This document shows, piece by piece, positions 1 to 8,279 of a stretch of 64,000 nucleotides of DNA. How positions within the stretch are numbered: position 1 is the first letter of the stretch; each line of letters begins with the position of its first letter. Origin of the DNA: Vibrio sp. SCSIO 43136. Its GTDB lineage: Bacteria > Pseudomonadota > Gammaproteobacteria > Enterobacterales > Vibrionaceae. Where the stretch lies: contig NZ_CP071848.1 of assembly GCF_023716565.1 (NCBI RefSeq), forward strand, positions 372,001 through 436,000. The letters are read 5' to 3'. Below the pieces are notes generated by a model that was not told the origin of the DNA, made no database searches, and saw only the letters and a program-made list of their open reading frames with translations. The position numbers and the translations under genes were made by a program.

Positions 1-416
1 AAACTTTGCACCCCAATCGAGATGCGAGTCACCCCTGCTTGTCGATATTCAGCAAATCTCTCGGCTTCAATAGTGCCTGGATTAGCTTCCATAGTGATCT
101 CTATTTCAGGCTCAAATGGGATCTTTGCTTGAATCCCGTCGATTAAGCGTTTGATATGATCAGGAGTGATCAGGCTTGGTGTTCCGCCTCCGATAAAGAT
201 TGAGTGGAGAGGGCGAGGGCTGTCTTCGAGCTGGTATTTATCGATATCAATTTGCAGATCTTCTAGCAACGCATCGATATATTCCTGCTGCGGGATCTCA
301 CCCTTTTGAGCGTGGGAGTTAAAGTCACAATATGGGCATTTCTGTACACACCAAGGAATGTGCACATATAAGCTCAGTGCTGGTGGCTTGATTTCTCCAA
401 CCGCGAATTGGCTCAT
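1..416 (-). CDS. hemW: HemW, radical-SAM heme chaperone (partial)
   Basis: About the first 138 codons of a leftward gene; the remainder lies before base 1. The translation shows the radical-SAM cluster motif CVQKCPYC (Cys 23, 27, 30), followed by DFNSH and the glycine-rich IGGGTPS near residues 74-80, as in HemW (formerly annotated as an oxygen-independent coproporphyrinogen oxidase homologue). HemW is known as a heme-binding chaperone delivering heme to respiratory enzymes. The ATG (416-414) overlaps the rdgB stop TGA (415-413) in an ATGA arrangement, so the two are translationally coupled, as in other gammaproteobacteria. Confidence 0.93.
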   Translation of the reverse strand, partial: MSQFAVGEIKPPALSLYVHIPWCVQKCPYCDFNSHAQKGEIPQQEYIDALLEDLQIDIDKYQLEDSPRPLHSIFIGGGTPSLITPDHIKRLIDGIQAKIPFEPEIEITMEANPGTIEAERFAEYRQAGVTRISIGVQS

Positions 417-1015
417 GCTAGACCTTGCTCTTTTAACGCCGTAAATAGTTGTTTGAGTGCTTTACCGCGGTGCGATAATTGCTTTTTAGTAGCAGGCTCG
501 AGTTCGGCTGATGCACAGTTGTGCTCAGGTACATAGAAGATAGGGTCGTAACCAAAACCATTGCTGCCTTGGGCTTCTTCTAGGATGCGGCCTTCCCATT
601 TACCATGACATACGATCGGCGTTGGATCATCCGCGTGACGCATTAGCACCAATACGCAGTGGAAACGTGCGCTTCGCTGCTCAGCGGGCACACCTTTCAT
701 CGCTTCTAACAGCTTTTCTAGGTTTTCTTGATCAGATGCATCTTCACCTGCATAGCGAGCAGAATAGATGCCCGGCGCCCCTTTAAGAAAGTCGACTTCT
801 AGACCAGAGTCATCCGCAATAGCAGCAAGACCAGTCTCTTGCGCTGCGTGGCGAGCTTTGATGATGGCATTTTCGATAAAGGTAGTGCCAGTTTCGGCAA
901 CCGAAGATACATTAAAATCGCTTTGTGCTAGTACTTCGAAACCGAAGTCAGCCAGCAGGTTAGCCATTTCTTTCACTTTACCTTGATTGCCAGTAGCAAG
1001 AACTAATTTAGACAT
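413..1015 (-). CDS. rdgB: RdgB, XTP/dITP pyrophosphatase
   Basis: 200 residues, the usual length for the Ham1/RdgB family. It hydrolyses non-canonical purine triphosphates (XTP, ITP, dITP) to monophosphates, keeping deaminated bases out of DNA and RNA. Family signatures visible are the N-terminal [12 protein letters not shown] (residues 6-17, substrate loop), the DDSGLEVD segment near 68-75 with [12 protein letters not shown] after it, and [11 protein letters not shown] near 150-160. It is cytosolic, sits between the DUF4426 gene and hemW, and is coupled to hemW by overlap. Confidence 0.96.
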   Translation of the reverse strand: MSKLVLATGNQGKVKEMANLLADFGFEVLAQSDFNVSSVAETGTTFIENAIIKARHAAQETGLAAIADDSGLEVDFLKGAPGIYSARYAGEDASDQENLEKLLEAMKGVPAEQRSARFHCVLVLMRHADDPTPIVCHGKWEGRILEEAQGSNGFGYDPIFYVPEHNCASAELEPATKKQLSHRGKALKQLFTALKEQGLA

Positions 1016-1095
1016 GAGGGTGCTCTTCTGTGCGCTAACACCTCTATAGAAGAGGTGTCAATTATATTGGGTCTGTTGGCGCAAAGAATAGCAGA

Positions 1096-1539
1096 TCACT
1101 GCTCGACATAAAATTTCTGATTAAAACGAACTTTGCCTTTACCAGTGAGCCCTGCATCAATATCTAGGTCAAAGGTTAGGGTTTCTTCATCGCTGATAGG
1201 AAGTTGAGCGATATAGTAGATCGCTTTACCTTCGGTGATCTTACGAAACTCAAGAGTACGCATTTGACCAAGAAGGTTTTTGCTCTTGCCCGAGATGTTA
1301 GCTTCAATTGCTGGCTTTCCAGCTTGGCTGTTGTCTAGCACACTGATATTTAGTAAGGCGTTGTAGCCGTTACGTTGGATCTTATACTGACGAGCGATGT
1401 CAGGGGTTAAAAACGCCGAGTTGAAGGCTGAGTAGTGCACCTCAATATTCTTGATGGTTTTAAATTGCCCTGCCAGAGTCTGAGTGCTGAGTAATAGGCA
1501 TGTGATGATGGCGAGAGCGCCAGATATCCATTTTTTCAT
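1096..1539 (-). CDS. DUF4426 periplasmic protein
   Basis: 147 residues with a clear Sec signal peptide (basic MKKW start, hydrophobic stretch to about residue 20, LAG cleavage-like site). The rest is a compact beta-rich domain of the DUF4426 type, found mostly in Vibrionaceae and relatives between yggU and rdgB. The function is unknown; one can only infer a periplasmic or membrane-associated location. It lies 80 bp upstream of rdgB and 35 bp downstream of the antitoxin gene, so it now probably receives some transcription from the inserted toxin-antitoxin promoter. Confidence 0.85.
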   Translation of the reverse strand: MKKWISGALAIITCLLLSTQTLAGQFKTIKNIEVHYSAFNSAFLTPDIARQYKIQRNGYNALLNISVLDNSQAGKPAIEANISGKSKNLLGQMRTLEFRKITEGKAIYYIAQLPISDEETLTFDLDIDAGLTGKGKVRFNQKFYVEQ

Positions 1540-1573
1540 TTAAACTTGACTCTTCCGTTAGTAAATTTTGTAG

Positions 1574-1885
1574 TTAGATTGGTAACTCGTGGCTACTGCC
1601 ATCTGGCATTTCAATATCGATTCTAAGTTTACAACCAGCAGCCTCAACGTAGCGCTTTAACGACATGAGGCGTACGTCTTTTCCTTTCTTTTCAAGGCTG
1701 GCGATGGTCGGTTGAGTGACACCCATCGCTTGGGCTATTTGAACTTGGGATTGGTTTGTTAGTGTTCGTATTTCCGCCAAGCGTAAGTCTAACAGCATTT
1801 CATCAGCTTTTAGTCGAGCTTGCTCTAGAACTTCAGGTTTCTCTTTGGCGAGTAATTCGCTTAGAGGTTTGCTTTGTTTAGCCAT
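1574..1885 (-). CDS. higA: HigA-type antitoxin, XRE-family HTH
   Basis: 103 residues. A Cro/C1 helix-turn-helix occupies about residues 41-78 (QSQVQIAQAMGVTQPTIASL as recognition region), preceded by a helical N-terminal stretch LLAKEKPEVLEQARLKADEM and followed by a short acidic tail. Such proteins neutralise a HigB/RelE mRNA interferase and repress their own promoter. It follows the toxin gene with an 8-bp overlap, the toxin-first order characteristic of HigBA. The symbol is given by family; no specific ortholog is claimed. Confidence 0.82.
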   Translation of the reverse strand: MAKQSKPLSELLAKEKPEVLEQARLKADEMLLDLRLAEIRTLTNQSQVQIAQAMGVTQPTIASLEKKGKDVRLMSLKRYVEAAGCKLRIDIEMPDGSSHELPI

Positions 1886-2225
1886 TTTTTAACTCCTCTA
1901 GATGCTTGTCATATTCAGCATCAGCAATCGGTATCATCGTTCTATAGAAACGCTTGTCTCCCGATTTATCTCCGCCGCATAAGACAATACCTGTTCGCTC
2001 AGGGTCAAAAGCAAAAAATATTCTTATTGGCCTTCCCTGACTTTGGACTCTGAGTTCTTTCATATTGGAGTGCTTTGAGCCGTGCAGTGAGTCAGCATGA
2101 GGACGACCCAGTTGCGCTCCCTTTTCAGCTAAGACTAATAAGGAAGCTTGGATTGATATACGGTCAGGGTCTGTTAGTGACCAGTACCAATCATCAAATC
2201 TAGCTCTAGTCTCGATGTTCCACAT
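1878..2225 (-). CDS. higB: HigB/RelE-type toxin (Gp49-like family)
   Basis: 115 residues from the ATG at 2225, chosen because GGAG lies 6 nt upstream and the product then begins MWNIET, typical of this family; an upstream in-frame start at 2255 lacks this support. Family features are the FDDWYWSL start, LRVQSQGRPIRIFFAFDP (the basic beta-strand core), ICLL-like strand IVLCGGDK and the RFYRTMI...YDKHLEEL C-terminus. Predicted ribosome-dependent mRNA interferase, inactivated by the neighbouring HTH antitoxin. The pair interrupts the otherwise conserved yggU-DUF4426 junction. Confidence 0.82.
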   Translation of the reverse strand: MWNIETRARFDDWYWSLTDPDRISIQASLLVLAEKGAQLGRPHADSLHGSKHSNMKELRVQSQGRPIRIFFAFDPERTGIVLCGGDKSGDKRFYRTMIPIADAEYDKHLEELKNG

Positions 2226-2260
2226 TTTTGCTCCAACAATTGAATTATAGAACAAAGTCT

Positions 2261-2280
2261 ATATAGATAAAAATCTATAT
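2261..2280. promoter_or_regulatory. Palindromic operator upstream of higBA
   Basis: Perfect 8-bp arms, ATATAGAT and ATCTATAT, separated by AAAA, centred about 45 bp upstream of the toxin ATG. An overlapping shorter palindrome TCTATATAGA lies at 2258-2267. The site is placed where an autoregulating HigA-type repressor would bind over the promoter; the binding itself is inferred. Confidence 0.6.
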
Positions 2281-2321
2281 TCAAAATGATAAAAGTACTA
2301 AATGACTAGCGGAGCGGGCAT

Positions 2322-2346
2322 TAAAAAGCCCTCAGAGGAGGGCTTT
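2322..2346 (-). terminator. Intrinsic terminator of the proC-yggT-yggU strand
   Basis: On the minus strand GCCCTC-CTCT-GAGGGC followed by TTTTTAA; the hairpin overlaps the yggU stop codon (2334-2332). It isolates the downstream toxin-antitoxin pair from the yggU transcript. Confidence 0.75.
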
Positions 2347-2622
2347 GATTATATCTGGGATTTGGCTCGGTGCATGGATTTTCACTTGCTTATGTCGCCC
2401 CAGCTCACCTTTTTCTATGTCTATCTGACCTTTAGCTACTTTGAACTGTTTAGACAGATATTTAGTGAGATGGGCATTGGCTTTTCCATCAACGGGTGGA
2501 GCTGTGATCGCTAGTTTAACTTCATCGCCATGCAAGCCGACGATTTGGTCATGGCTTGCTTTGGGTTGAACGTAAAGTTTAAGTAACAGGTCTTCTCCTT
2601 GCCACTTTGCCGCATCGTTCAT
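2332..2622 (-). CDS. yggU: YggU, DUF167 family protein
   Basis: Small conserved DUF167 protein of unknown biochemical role. The core [34 protein letters not shown] and [11 protein letters not shown] is nearly identical to E. coli YggU. I place the start at the ATG at 2622, which overlaps the yggT stop by one base (TAATG) and gives 96 residues, equal to E. coli; an upstream start at 2637 would add five residues encoded inside yggT. Confidence 0.9.
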   Translation of the reverse strand: MNDAAKWQGEDLLLKLYVQPKASHDQIVGLHGDEVKLAITAPPVDGKANAHLTKYLSKQFKVAKGQIDIEKGELGRHKQVKIHAPSQIPDIIKALL

Positions 2623-3179
2623 TAAAGCTGGAACCAAATTGGGCCGATAATATCGCCCATTAAGAAATTGGCAAATTGAAGCACGATAAACAGTACTAGC
2701 ACGCTAAGGTCAAAGCCGCCCATTGGTGGCAGGAAACGACGGATTGGCGCTAGCATTGGTTCTGTTAACTGGTGGAAAACGTACTCAATTGGACTACGGC
2801 CTTGGCTAACCCAGCTTAAGATTGCGCATAGCAGCAATACCCAGAATAGTAAGCCGCCAGCCGCTTTCAATAGCGATAGGACCCCTAGGTATAAAAACTC
2901 CATACCAAATGCAAAGTTTCCGCCTGAGCTAATTGCTACCAGTGCCAGGAACTTAGCAACACAAAGTACGTACGCAAACAGTACGGTGGCCATGTCGAGG
3001 CTGCCAATAGATGGGATCACACGGCGAAGTGGACCCACAACGGGTTGAGTCGCTTTCACAATAAATTGTGAAAATGGATTGTAGAAATCCGCACGTGCCA
3101 TCTGTAGCCACACACGTAGGATCACTACCATGATGTAGAGATCAAACAGGGTGGAAACAAGAAAAGTCATTGAGTTCAT
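2622..3179 (-). CDS. yggT: YggT family membrane protein
   Basis: 185 residues, two repeats of the YGGT unit: hydrophobic segment, then a short amphipathic stretch with [24 protein letters not shown] (first, residues about 36-58) and [24 protein letters not shown] (second, about 130-153). Four membrane segments are expected. Integral inner-membrane protein; homologues have been linked to osmotic and cation tolerance and to membrane organisation, but the molecular role is not settled. It sits between proC (34 bp) and yggU (one-base overlap), a standard operon order. Confidence 0.92.
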   Translation of the reverse strand: MNSMTFLVSTLFDLYIMVVILRVWLQMARADFYNPFSQFIVKATQPVVGPLRRVIPSIGSLDMATVLFAYVLCVAKFLALVAISSGGNFAFGMEFLYLGVLSLLKAAGGLLFWVLLLCAILSWVSQGRSPIEYVFHQLTEPMLAPIRRFLPPMGGFDLSVLVLFIVLQFANFLMGDIIGPIWFQL

Positions 3180-3213
3180 TAGGGACCCTTTTCCTTATCG
3201 TTTTTTGTCGGTG

Positions 3214-4032
3214 TTAAATCAGTTTTTCCATCTCTTGAGCGCGGTGTACCGCAGCTTGCATGGCTTTTGCCACAATATCAGACAGCTGATGTTCGTTAAA
3301 GGTTCGCAACGCTTCTGCTGTTGTGCCACCTTTAGAGGTGACTTGTTCTCGAAGCGTACTGAGTTCTAGGTTTGGATTGGCAACGACAAGCTCAGCAGCA
3401 CCAAGCGCCGACTGTTCAACCAACATGCGAGCAGATTCTTTGTCAAAACCTTGGGCGATGGCTTCTTGTTGCATTGCTTCCATAAACAAGAAGAAGTAAG
3501 CCGGCGCACTGCCTGCCGCAGCGATGATGTTGTTGATGCCTGACTCTTGGTCAACCCAGCAAGTTTTACCCACAGCATTGAGGAGCTGCTCTGAGAACTG
3601 CTTGTCTTGCTCAGATACTCGAGCGTTGGCAAATAGACCACTCATGCCTTTACCGATCAGTGCTGGAGTATTTGGCATCACTCTTACTAGGTTGAGCTCG
3701 CTAGCCAGCATTTGCTCTAGGCGCTGAGCGGTAATACCTGCAGCGATAGAAATGATCAGCTTGTTACCGTAGTCGATAGCTTTTAGATCATGGCAAACCT
3801 TTTCCATAATTTGAGGTTTAACGGCTAACAAGACTACATTTGCTTGCTCAACTGCTGCGTAGTTGTCGGCACTGGTAGCAACGCCATATTGCTCGGTAAT
3901 TGCTTGACGAGCATCTTGATTTGGATCGGTAGCGGTAATTAGGCTCGCTGGGTATCCGCTCGCAGTTAGGCCTGCGATGATCGAGCGAGCCATGTTGCCC
4001 GCACCGATGAAGGTGATCTTTTTCTGTTGCAT
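3214..4032 (-). CDS. proC: ProC, pyrroline-5-carboxylate reductase
   Basis: 272 residues. Last step of proline synthesis: reduces 1-pyrroline-5-carboxylate with NAD(P)H. The Rossmann start FIGAGNMARSIIAGL is at residues 9-23; VKPQIM and MPNTPALIGKGM mark the cofactor and substrate regions; the C-terminal signature (VTSKGGTTAEAL, about 240-251) contributes the P5C pocket in the dimeric helical domain. Cytosolic. It is 24 bp downstream of yggS and 34 bp upstream of yggT, all on one strand, so it is likely co-transcribed with them. Confidence 0.97.
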   Translation of the reverse strand: MQQKKITFIGAGNMARSIIAGLTASGYPASLITATDPNQDARQAITEQYGVATSADNYAAVEQANVVLLAVKPQIMEKVCHDLKAIDYGNKLIISIAAGITAQRLEQMLASELNLVRVMPNTPALIGKGMSGLFANARVSEQDKQFSEQLLNAVGKTCWVDQESGINNIIAAAGSAPAYFFLFMEAMQQEAIAQGFDKESARMLVEQSALGAAELVVANPNLELSTLREQVTSKGGTTAEALRTFNEHQLSDIVAKAMQAAVHRAQEMEKLI

Positions 4033-4056
4033 TGTGTCTTCCTGACTGCTGATAAA

Positions 4057-4761
4057 TTAGTTGTTGTAGTTACGTGCACCAAATATTGCGGTACCAATAC
4101 GTACCATGGTACTTCCTGCTTCAATGGCTGCTTCCATATCGCCCGTCATTCCCATAGAAAGCATATCTACTTGAGGGTAGTTTTGTGCGAGTTTGTCTTT
4201 CAGCCTTGCAAGATGATTAAACGCCTTGAGCTGGGATGTGTAATCGCTGACATTAGCAGGAATCGACATCAGACCACGGAGCGTTAGATTCGGCAAGCTA
4301 TCAATGAGCGCTGCCAGTTCCATCACCTCATCATCACTGGTACCGGATTTGCTCTCTTCACCACTGGTGTTCACTTGGATCATAACTTGTAGTGGGGGAA
4401 GATCGCTTGGACGTTGGTCGTTTAAGCGCTGTGCAATTTTGCTGCGGTCAATTGAGTGGACCCAGTCAAAGTTTTCAGCGATTGGTCGAGTTTTATTGGA
4501 CTGAATTGGACCAATAAAGTGCCATTCAAGTGATTGATTGTTATTCTGTTGTGCAAAATGATTAACTTTATCAACCCCTTCTTGAACGTAGTTTTCGCCA
4601 AATGCTCGTTGGCCAGCTTCAATAGCGGCTTCAATCGCTTCGATAGGCTTGGTTTTACTTACGGCTAAAAGTTGCGCCGAGCCAGATGCTCGACCAAACT
4701 TTTGTTCATAAGAGCGAATTTGCGCTGTGATGTGTTCAATGTTGTGTTGAATAGTAGACAT
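4057..4761 (-). CDS. yggS: YggS/PLPBP, PLP-binding homeostasis protein
   Basis: 234 residues, single TIM-barrel fold like the N-terminal domain of alanine racemase but without racemase activity. The PLP lysine is in LLAVSKTKP (Lys36), with FGENYVQE, WHFIGPIQSNK and MSMGMTGDMEAAI as the other family signatures and MVRIGTAIFG at the C-terminus binding phosphate. It buffers free pyridoxal phosphate and affects amino-acid and B6 metabolism. The start is only 24 bp from the divergent pilT start. Confidence 0.96.
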   Translation of the reverse strand: MSTIQHNIEHITAQIRSYEQKFGRASGSAQLLAVSKTKPIEAIEAAIEAGQRAFGENYVQEGVDKVNHFAQQNNNQSLEWHFIGPIQSNKTRPIAENFDWVHSIDRSKIAQRLNDQRPSDLPPLQVMIQVNTSGEESKSGTSDDEVMELAALIDSLPNLTLRGLMSIPANVSDYTSQLKAFNHLARLKDKLAQNYPQVDMLSMGMTGDMEAAIEAGSTMVRIGTAIFGARNYNN

Positions 4762-4785
4762 AGTTGACGTAATTAAGGATTTTAA

Positions 4786-5832
4786 ATGGATATCGCAGAG
4801 TTATTGGATTTTAGTGTAAAGCATAATGCCTCAGATCTACATCTTTCTGCAGGTGTACCGCCGATGGTGCGTGTCGATGGTGATGTGCGCAAGTTGGGTG
4901 TTCCCCCTTTAGAGCACGGTGATGTCCATCGTTTAGTGTTCGATATTATGAATGATGCTCAGCGAGCAGAGTTTGAAGAAAAGCTAGAAGTCGACTTCTC
5001 ATTTGAGTTACCTAATGTGGGTCGTTTTCGTGTTAATGCCTTTAATCAATCTCGCGGCTGCTCAGCGGTGTTTCGTACCATTCCTACCGAAGTACCAACA
5101 TTAGAACAGATCTCAGCCCCTGATATTTTTACCCAGATCTCCAATTATGAAAAAGGTTTAGTTCTGGTCACAGGTCCAACGGGATCGGGTAAGTCAACGA
5201 CATTAGCTGCCATGGTGGATCACGTTAACCGCAATCACAATAAACACATTTTGACCATTGAAGACCCAATTGAGTTTGTACACCAAACTAACAAATCTTT
5301 GATCAACCAACGTGAAGTGCACCGAGACACCCATAGCTTTAACGCGGCACTGCGCTCTGCGCTGCGTGAGGATCCAGATGTCATCTTAGTGGGTGAGCTA
5401 CGTGACCAAGAGACAATTCGCCTAGCGTTAACTGCGGCAGAAACGGGTCATTTGGTGTTTGGTACTCTGCACACTAGCAGCGCTGCAAAAACTATCGACA
5501 GGATCATCGATGTTTTCCCGGGTAATGAGAAGTCGATGGTGCGCTCAATGTTATCTGAATCCTTACGCGCCGTAATTTCGCAAAAGCTGCTCAAACGTAT
5601 CGGTGGTGGACGAGTTGCTTGCCATGAAATCATGATTGCTAATCCGGCCATTCGAAACTTGGTGCGAGAAGATAAGGTAGCGCAGATGATCTCGGTGATT
5701 CAAACAGGCGCAGCAGTCGGCATGCAAACGACCGAGCAGCACGTGCGTCAGCTTATCTCTCAAGGGCTGGTTGACCCACAAGAGGTGGCGAACAAGCTTG
5801 AGCTAGACCAACCATCACCAAGTGGATTCTAG
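4786..5832 (+). CDS. pilT: PilT, type IV pilus retraction ATPase
   Basis: 348 residues, expected length for PilT. Hexameric cytoplasmic ATPase that powers pilus depolymerisation, giving twitching and DNA uptake in vibrios. Walker A GPTGSGKST is at residues 130-138, the Asp box and Walker B (DPDVILVGELRD) near 197-208, the His box (TGHLVFGTLHT) follows, and the retraction-specific AIRNLVRE motif is near 290-297. AAGG lies upstream of the ATG. It is followed after 10 bp by pilU. Confidence 0.97.
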   Translation: MDIAELLDFSVKHNASDLHLSAGVPPMVRVDGDVRKLGVPPLEHGDVHRLVFDIMNDAQRAEFEEKLEVDFSFELPNVGRFRVNAFNQSRGCSAVFRTIPTEVPTLEQISAPDIFTQISNYEKGLVLVTGPTGSGKSTTLAAMVDHVNRNHNKHILTIEDPIEFVHQTNKSLINQREVHRDTHSFNAALRSALREDPDVILVGELRDQETIRLALTAAETGHLVFGTLHTSSAAKTIDRIIDVFPGNEKSMVRSMLSESLRAVISQKLLKRIGGGRVACHEIMIANPAIRNLVREDKVAQMISVIQTGAAVGMQTTEQHVRQLISQGLVDPQEVANKLELDQPSPSGF

Positions 5833-5842
5833 GGAGTCGAGC

Positions 5843-6952
5843 ATGGAGCTGAATCAGATACTACAGCAGATGGTGGCCAAAAAAGCCTCGGATATTTATA
5901 TCACGGTTGGCGCCCCTTGTTTGCTTAGGGTTCATGGCGAGCTGGAAGCTGTAGGTGAGGTGCTCAATGAACACCAAGTGCATACGCTGCTCGACAGTGC
6001 GATGGATGATGTTAGACGAGGTGAGTTTCGTCGTGACAAAGAAGCAAACTTTGCCATTGTGCGAGATAGCGGGCGCTATCGTGTCAGCGCATTCTTTCAA
6101 AGAGAGCTGCCTGGTGCGGTCATTCGTCGTATCGAAACTCAGATCCCTACGTTTGACGAGCTCAAGCTACCCGGTGTGCTGCAAGATTTGTCGGTGGCAA
6201 AGCGAGGGTTAGTGCTGGTGGTCGGTGCGACGGGCTCCGGTAAGTCAACAACACTCGCGGCCATGACAGGTCATCGAAATTCCACTCGAACCGGACACAT
6301 TCTAACAGTGGAAGATCCGATTGAGTTCGTACACGAGCATAAAAAATGCATCGTGACTCAAAGGGAAGTTGGTTTAGATACCGAAAGTTATGAAGTGGCA
6401 CTAAAGAACTCGTTGCGACAGGCTCCCGACGTAATTTTGATTGGGGAAATCCGCTCTCGTGAAACCATGCAGTACGCAATGACCTTTGCTGAAACGGGTC
6501 ACCTGTGTATGGCAACATTGCATGCTAACAATGCCAACCAAGCCATCGAGCGTATTTTACATTTAGTGCCAAAAGAACAAAAAGAGCAGTTTCTTTTTGA
6601 TCTTTCGATGAACTTGAAAGGAGTGATTGCCCAGCAATTGATCCGAGATAAGAGTGGTCAGGGACGTCATGGGGTGTTTGAGATATTGCTCAATACACCA
6701 AGGGTGGCCGATCTTATTCGTCGTGGTGATCTGCATGAGCTGAAAACTACTATGGCTAAATCGAGTCAATCTGGGATGCAGACGTTTGACCAATCGTTAT
6801 ACGAGTTGATAAGCGCAGGCAAGATCACTGAACAAGATGGCCTGCATAGCGCTGACTCGGCTAACGACCTGCGTATGATGCTGAAGTCGAAACAGTCGGG
6901 AACAAGCAGTAGTTCTGGATTGCTTGATGGGGTTCAGATTGATATGGATTGA
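5843..6952 (+). CDS. pilU: PilU, PilT-dependent retraction ATPase
   Basis: 369 residues from the ATG at 5843, which has AGGGAG 6 nt upstream; the frame is open from a GTG at 5822 but that lies inside pilT. Walker A GATGSGKST at residues 128-136, Walker B DVILIGEIRS, His box TGHLCMATLHA. PilU is a PilT paralogue that works with PilT to add retraction force. The C-terminal extension after the ATPase core is low-complexity (KSKQSGTSSSSGLLDG). Same operon as pilT. Confidence 0.95.
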   Translation: MELNQILQQMVAKKASDIYITVGAPCLLRVHGELEAVGEVLNEHQVHTLLDSAMDDVRRGEFRRDKEANFAIVRDSGRYRVSAFFQRELPGAVIRRIETQIPTFDELKLPGVLQDLSVAKRGLVLVVGATGSGKSTTLAAMTGHRNSTRTGHILTVEDPIEFVHEHKKCIVTQREVGLDTESYEVALKNSLRQAPDVILIGEIRSRETMQYAMTFAETGHLCMATLHANNANQAIERILHLVPKEQKEQFLFDLSMNLKGVIAQQLIRDKSGQGRHGVFEILLNTPRVADLIRRGDLHELKTTMAKSSQSGMQTFDQSLYELISAGKITEQDGLHSADSANDLRMMLKSKQSGTSSSSGLLDGVQIDMD

Positions 6953-6954
6953 TA

Positions 6955-6983
6955 TAAAAAAGCTGCTAGTCGCAGCTTTTTTC
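6955..6983 (+). terminator. Terminator after pilTU
   Basis: Hairpin AAAAAGCTGC-TAGTC-GCAGCTTTTTT begins 3 bp after the pilU stop. Directly beyond it come short CGGTAAA-type words and then the 7-bp array at 7017. Confidence 0.85.
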
Positions 6984-7016
6984 GGTAAAGGTGATTCGGT
7001 AAACGGGGTAGGGTGT

Positions 7017-7047
7017 CCGTTTCCCGTTTCCCGTTTCCCGTTTCCCG
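7017..7047. repeat. 7-bp tandem array TTTCCCG (4 copies)
   Basis: Four perfect TTTCCCG units at 7020-7047, preceded by a partial TCCG. Upstream, between it and the pilU terminator, are inverse-sense words (CGGTAAAG, CGGTAAACGG). It ends 2 bp before the ruvX stop codon. It belongs to the same class as the arrays at 59320 and 60651. Confidence 0.85.
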
Positions 7048-7048
7048 A

Positions 7049-7474
7049 TTACCCATATTGTGCTTCAAACCAACTTTCCAAAATCACCACAGCCGATTGG
7101 CAGTCTACATTGCCTTTGCTAAGGGCTTTGTAGCCACCCATTTCAAACAACTCGGAACGAGCTTCTGCAGTGGATAAGCGTTCGTCGTGCAGTTCAACTT
7201 GTACGCCAAAGCGACCGTGTAAGCGGTTCGCGAATTTCTTCGCTCGTGGAGTGATAGTCTCTAGCTCCTTGCCGTGTAGATCGGTTGGCAAACCTACAAC
7301 GACTAAATCTGGCTGCCACTCTTTCAGTTGAGCTTCGATATGATCCCAGTTTGGGATGCCATCCTGAGCTTTGAAGGCTTTTAATGGCGATGCGGTGCCA
7401 GTGATCTCTTGTCCGATAGCACTGCCGATGCTTTTGGTGCCGTAGTCGAAAGCCATGATGGTTCTTGAGGTCAT
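7049..7474 (-). CDS. ruvX: RuvX/YqgF, Holliday-junction-resolvase-like RNase
   Basis: 141 residues, RNase H-like fold. The first acidic residue is in [11 protein letters not shown] (residues 7-17), the second strand [11 protein letters not shown] and the C-terminal [10 protein letters not shown] and [10 protein letters not shown] hold the remaining catalytic acids. Implicated in 5' processing of pre-16S rRNA; recombination roles are less certain. In vibrios it lies downstream of yqgE as here, although 217 bp now separate the two and a repeat element fills that gap. Confidence 0.93.
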   Translation of the reverse strand: MTSRTIMAFDYGTKSIGSAIGQEITGTASPLKAFKAQDGIPNWDHIEAQLKEWQPDLVVVGLPTDLHGKELETITPRAKKFANRLHGRFGVQVELHDERLSTAEARSELFEMGGYKALSKGNVDCQSAVVILESWFEAQYG

Positions 7475-7504
7475 GTTGTTTTCCTAGTTTGGAGCTTTAT
7501 AAAG

Positions 7505-7618
7505 CTCCTCCCCTTTTCAAGGGGAGGCTGGGAGGGGTTAAAATGCGAGGTTTAGGTTACCGATGAACTTTCACCTAGGTATTTTAACCCCCTCTAGCTC
7601 CCCCTTGAAAAGGAGGAG
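7505..7618. repeat. MITE-like GC-rich inverted-repeat element, copy 1
   Basis: Long terminal inverted repeats of about 38-40 bp: left arm 7505-7544 (CTCCTCCCCTTTTCAAGGGG then AGGCTGGGAGGGGTTAAAAT), right arm 7581-7618, its near-perfect inverse. About 36 bp of unique sequence lies between. No coding capacity. A perfect 18-bp palindrome (7491-7508) abuts the left arm. A second copy is at 44474-44602. It lies between yqgE and ruvX, genes expected to be closely spaced, so it was probably inserted there. Confidence 0.75.
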
Positions 7619-7691
7619 GACTGTTTTGTGCTTGAGGTGGGTTTGTTACTAGTATTTAGCCACCAATGATCCTAATACTTCTAGCCGAACC

Positions 7692-8255
7692 TTACCCATG
7701 CCCAACTTCCGTTGAAAGCTGACTCGCATCAATACCGAGCATTTTGATTGCCGCCCGCCACCTTTCATCGATAGGGGTGTCGAAAATCACATTTGGGTCT
7801 GCTTCGACGGTGAGCCAAGAATTTTCAGCCAGCTCGCTCTCAAGTTGCCCCGCATCCCATCCGGAATATCCTAAGGCGACGATGTAACTCATCGGCTCAG
7901 CTTCTGTCCCTAAGACTTTCAAGATGTCTTTTGACGTTGTCATGCTGATCGCAGGTGTCATCTGAACGCTCGACTCATAAGTATCTCGAGGTCGATGTAA
8001 AACAAAGCCTCTATCTTCCGATACTGGGCCGCCATTGAGCACAGGTTGTTCAAGGTTGTCACTGTTGAGCATTGGGGCACTCGGTTCGACGTCGATTTGT
8101 TTGAGCATACCAGCGACGGAAACTTCGATTGGGGCATTAATCACAATACCCATTGCCCCTTCTTCGTTATGTTCACAGACGTAAACGACGGATTGGCGAA
8201 ACAAGGGATCTTGCATGCCTGGCATCGCAACTAGGAAGTGATTAGCTAGATTCAT
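7692..8255 (-). CDS. yqgE: YqgE/AlgH family protein
   Basis: 187 residues, UPF0301. Typical start [21 protein letters not shown] and motifs [30 protein letters not shown] and [11 protein letters not shown] conserved cytosolic protein; AlgH was named for an effect on alginate genes in Pseudomonas, but no biochemical function is established. Follows gshB by 24 bp and precedes ruvX, the standard arrangement. Confidence 0.93.
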   Translation of the reverse strand: MNLANHFLVAMPGMQDPLFRQSVVYVCEHNEEGAMGIVINAPIEVSVAGMLKQIDVEPSAPMLNSDNLEQPVLNGGPVSEDRGFVLHRPRDTYESSVQMTPAISMTTSKDILKVLGTEAEPMSYIVALGYSGWDAGQLESELAENSWLTVEADPNVIFDTPIDERWRAAIKMLGIDASQLSTEVGHG

Positions 8256-8279
8256 AAGATCCCTCGTAGGTTCGCGGTT

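Noticed and set aside
2302..2514. Rightward 70-codon frame opposite yggU
   Set aside because: It is antisense to the conserved YggU sequence and begins in the terminator region.
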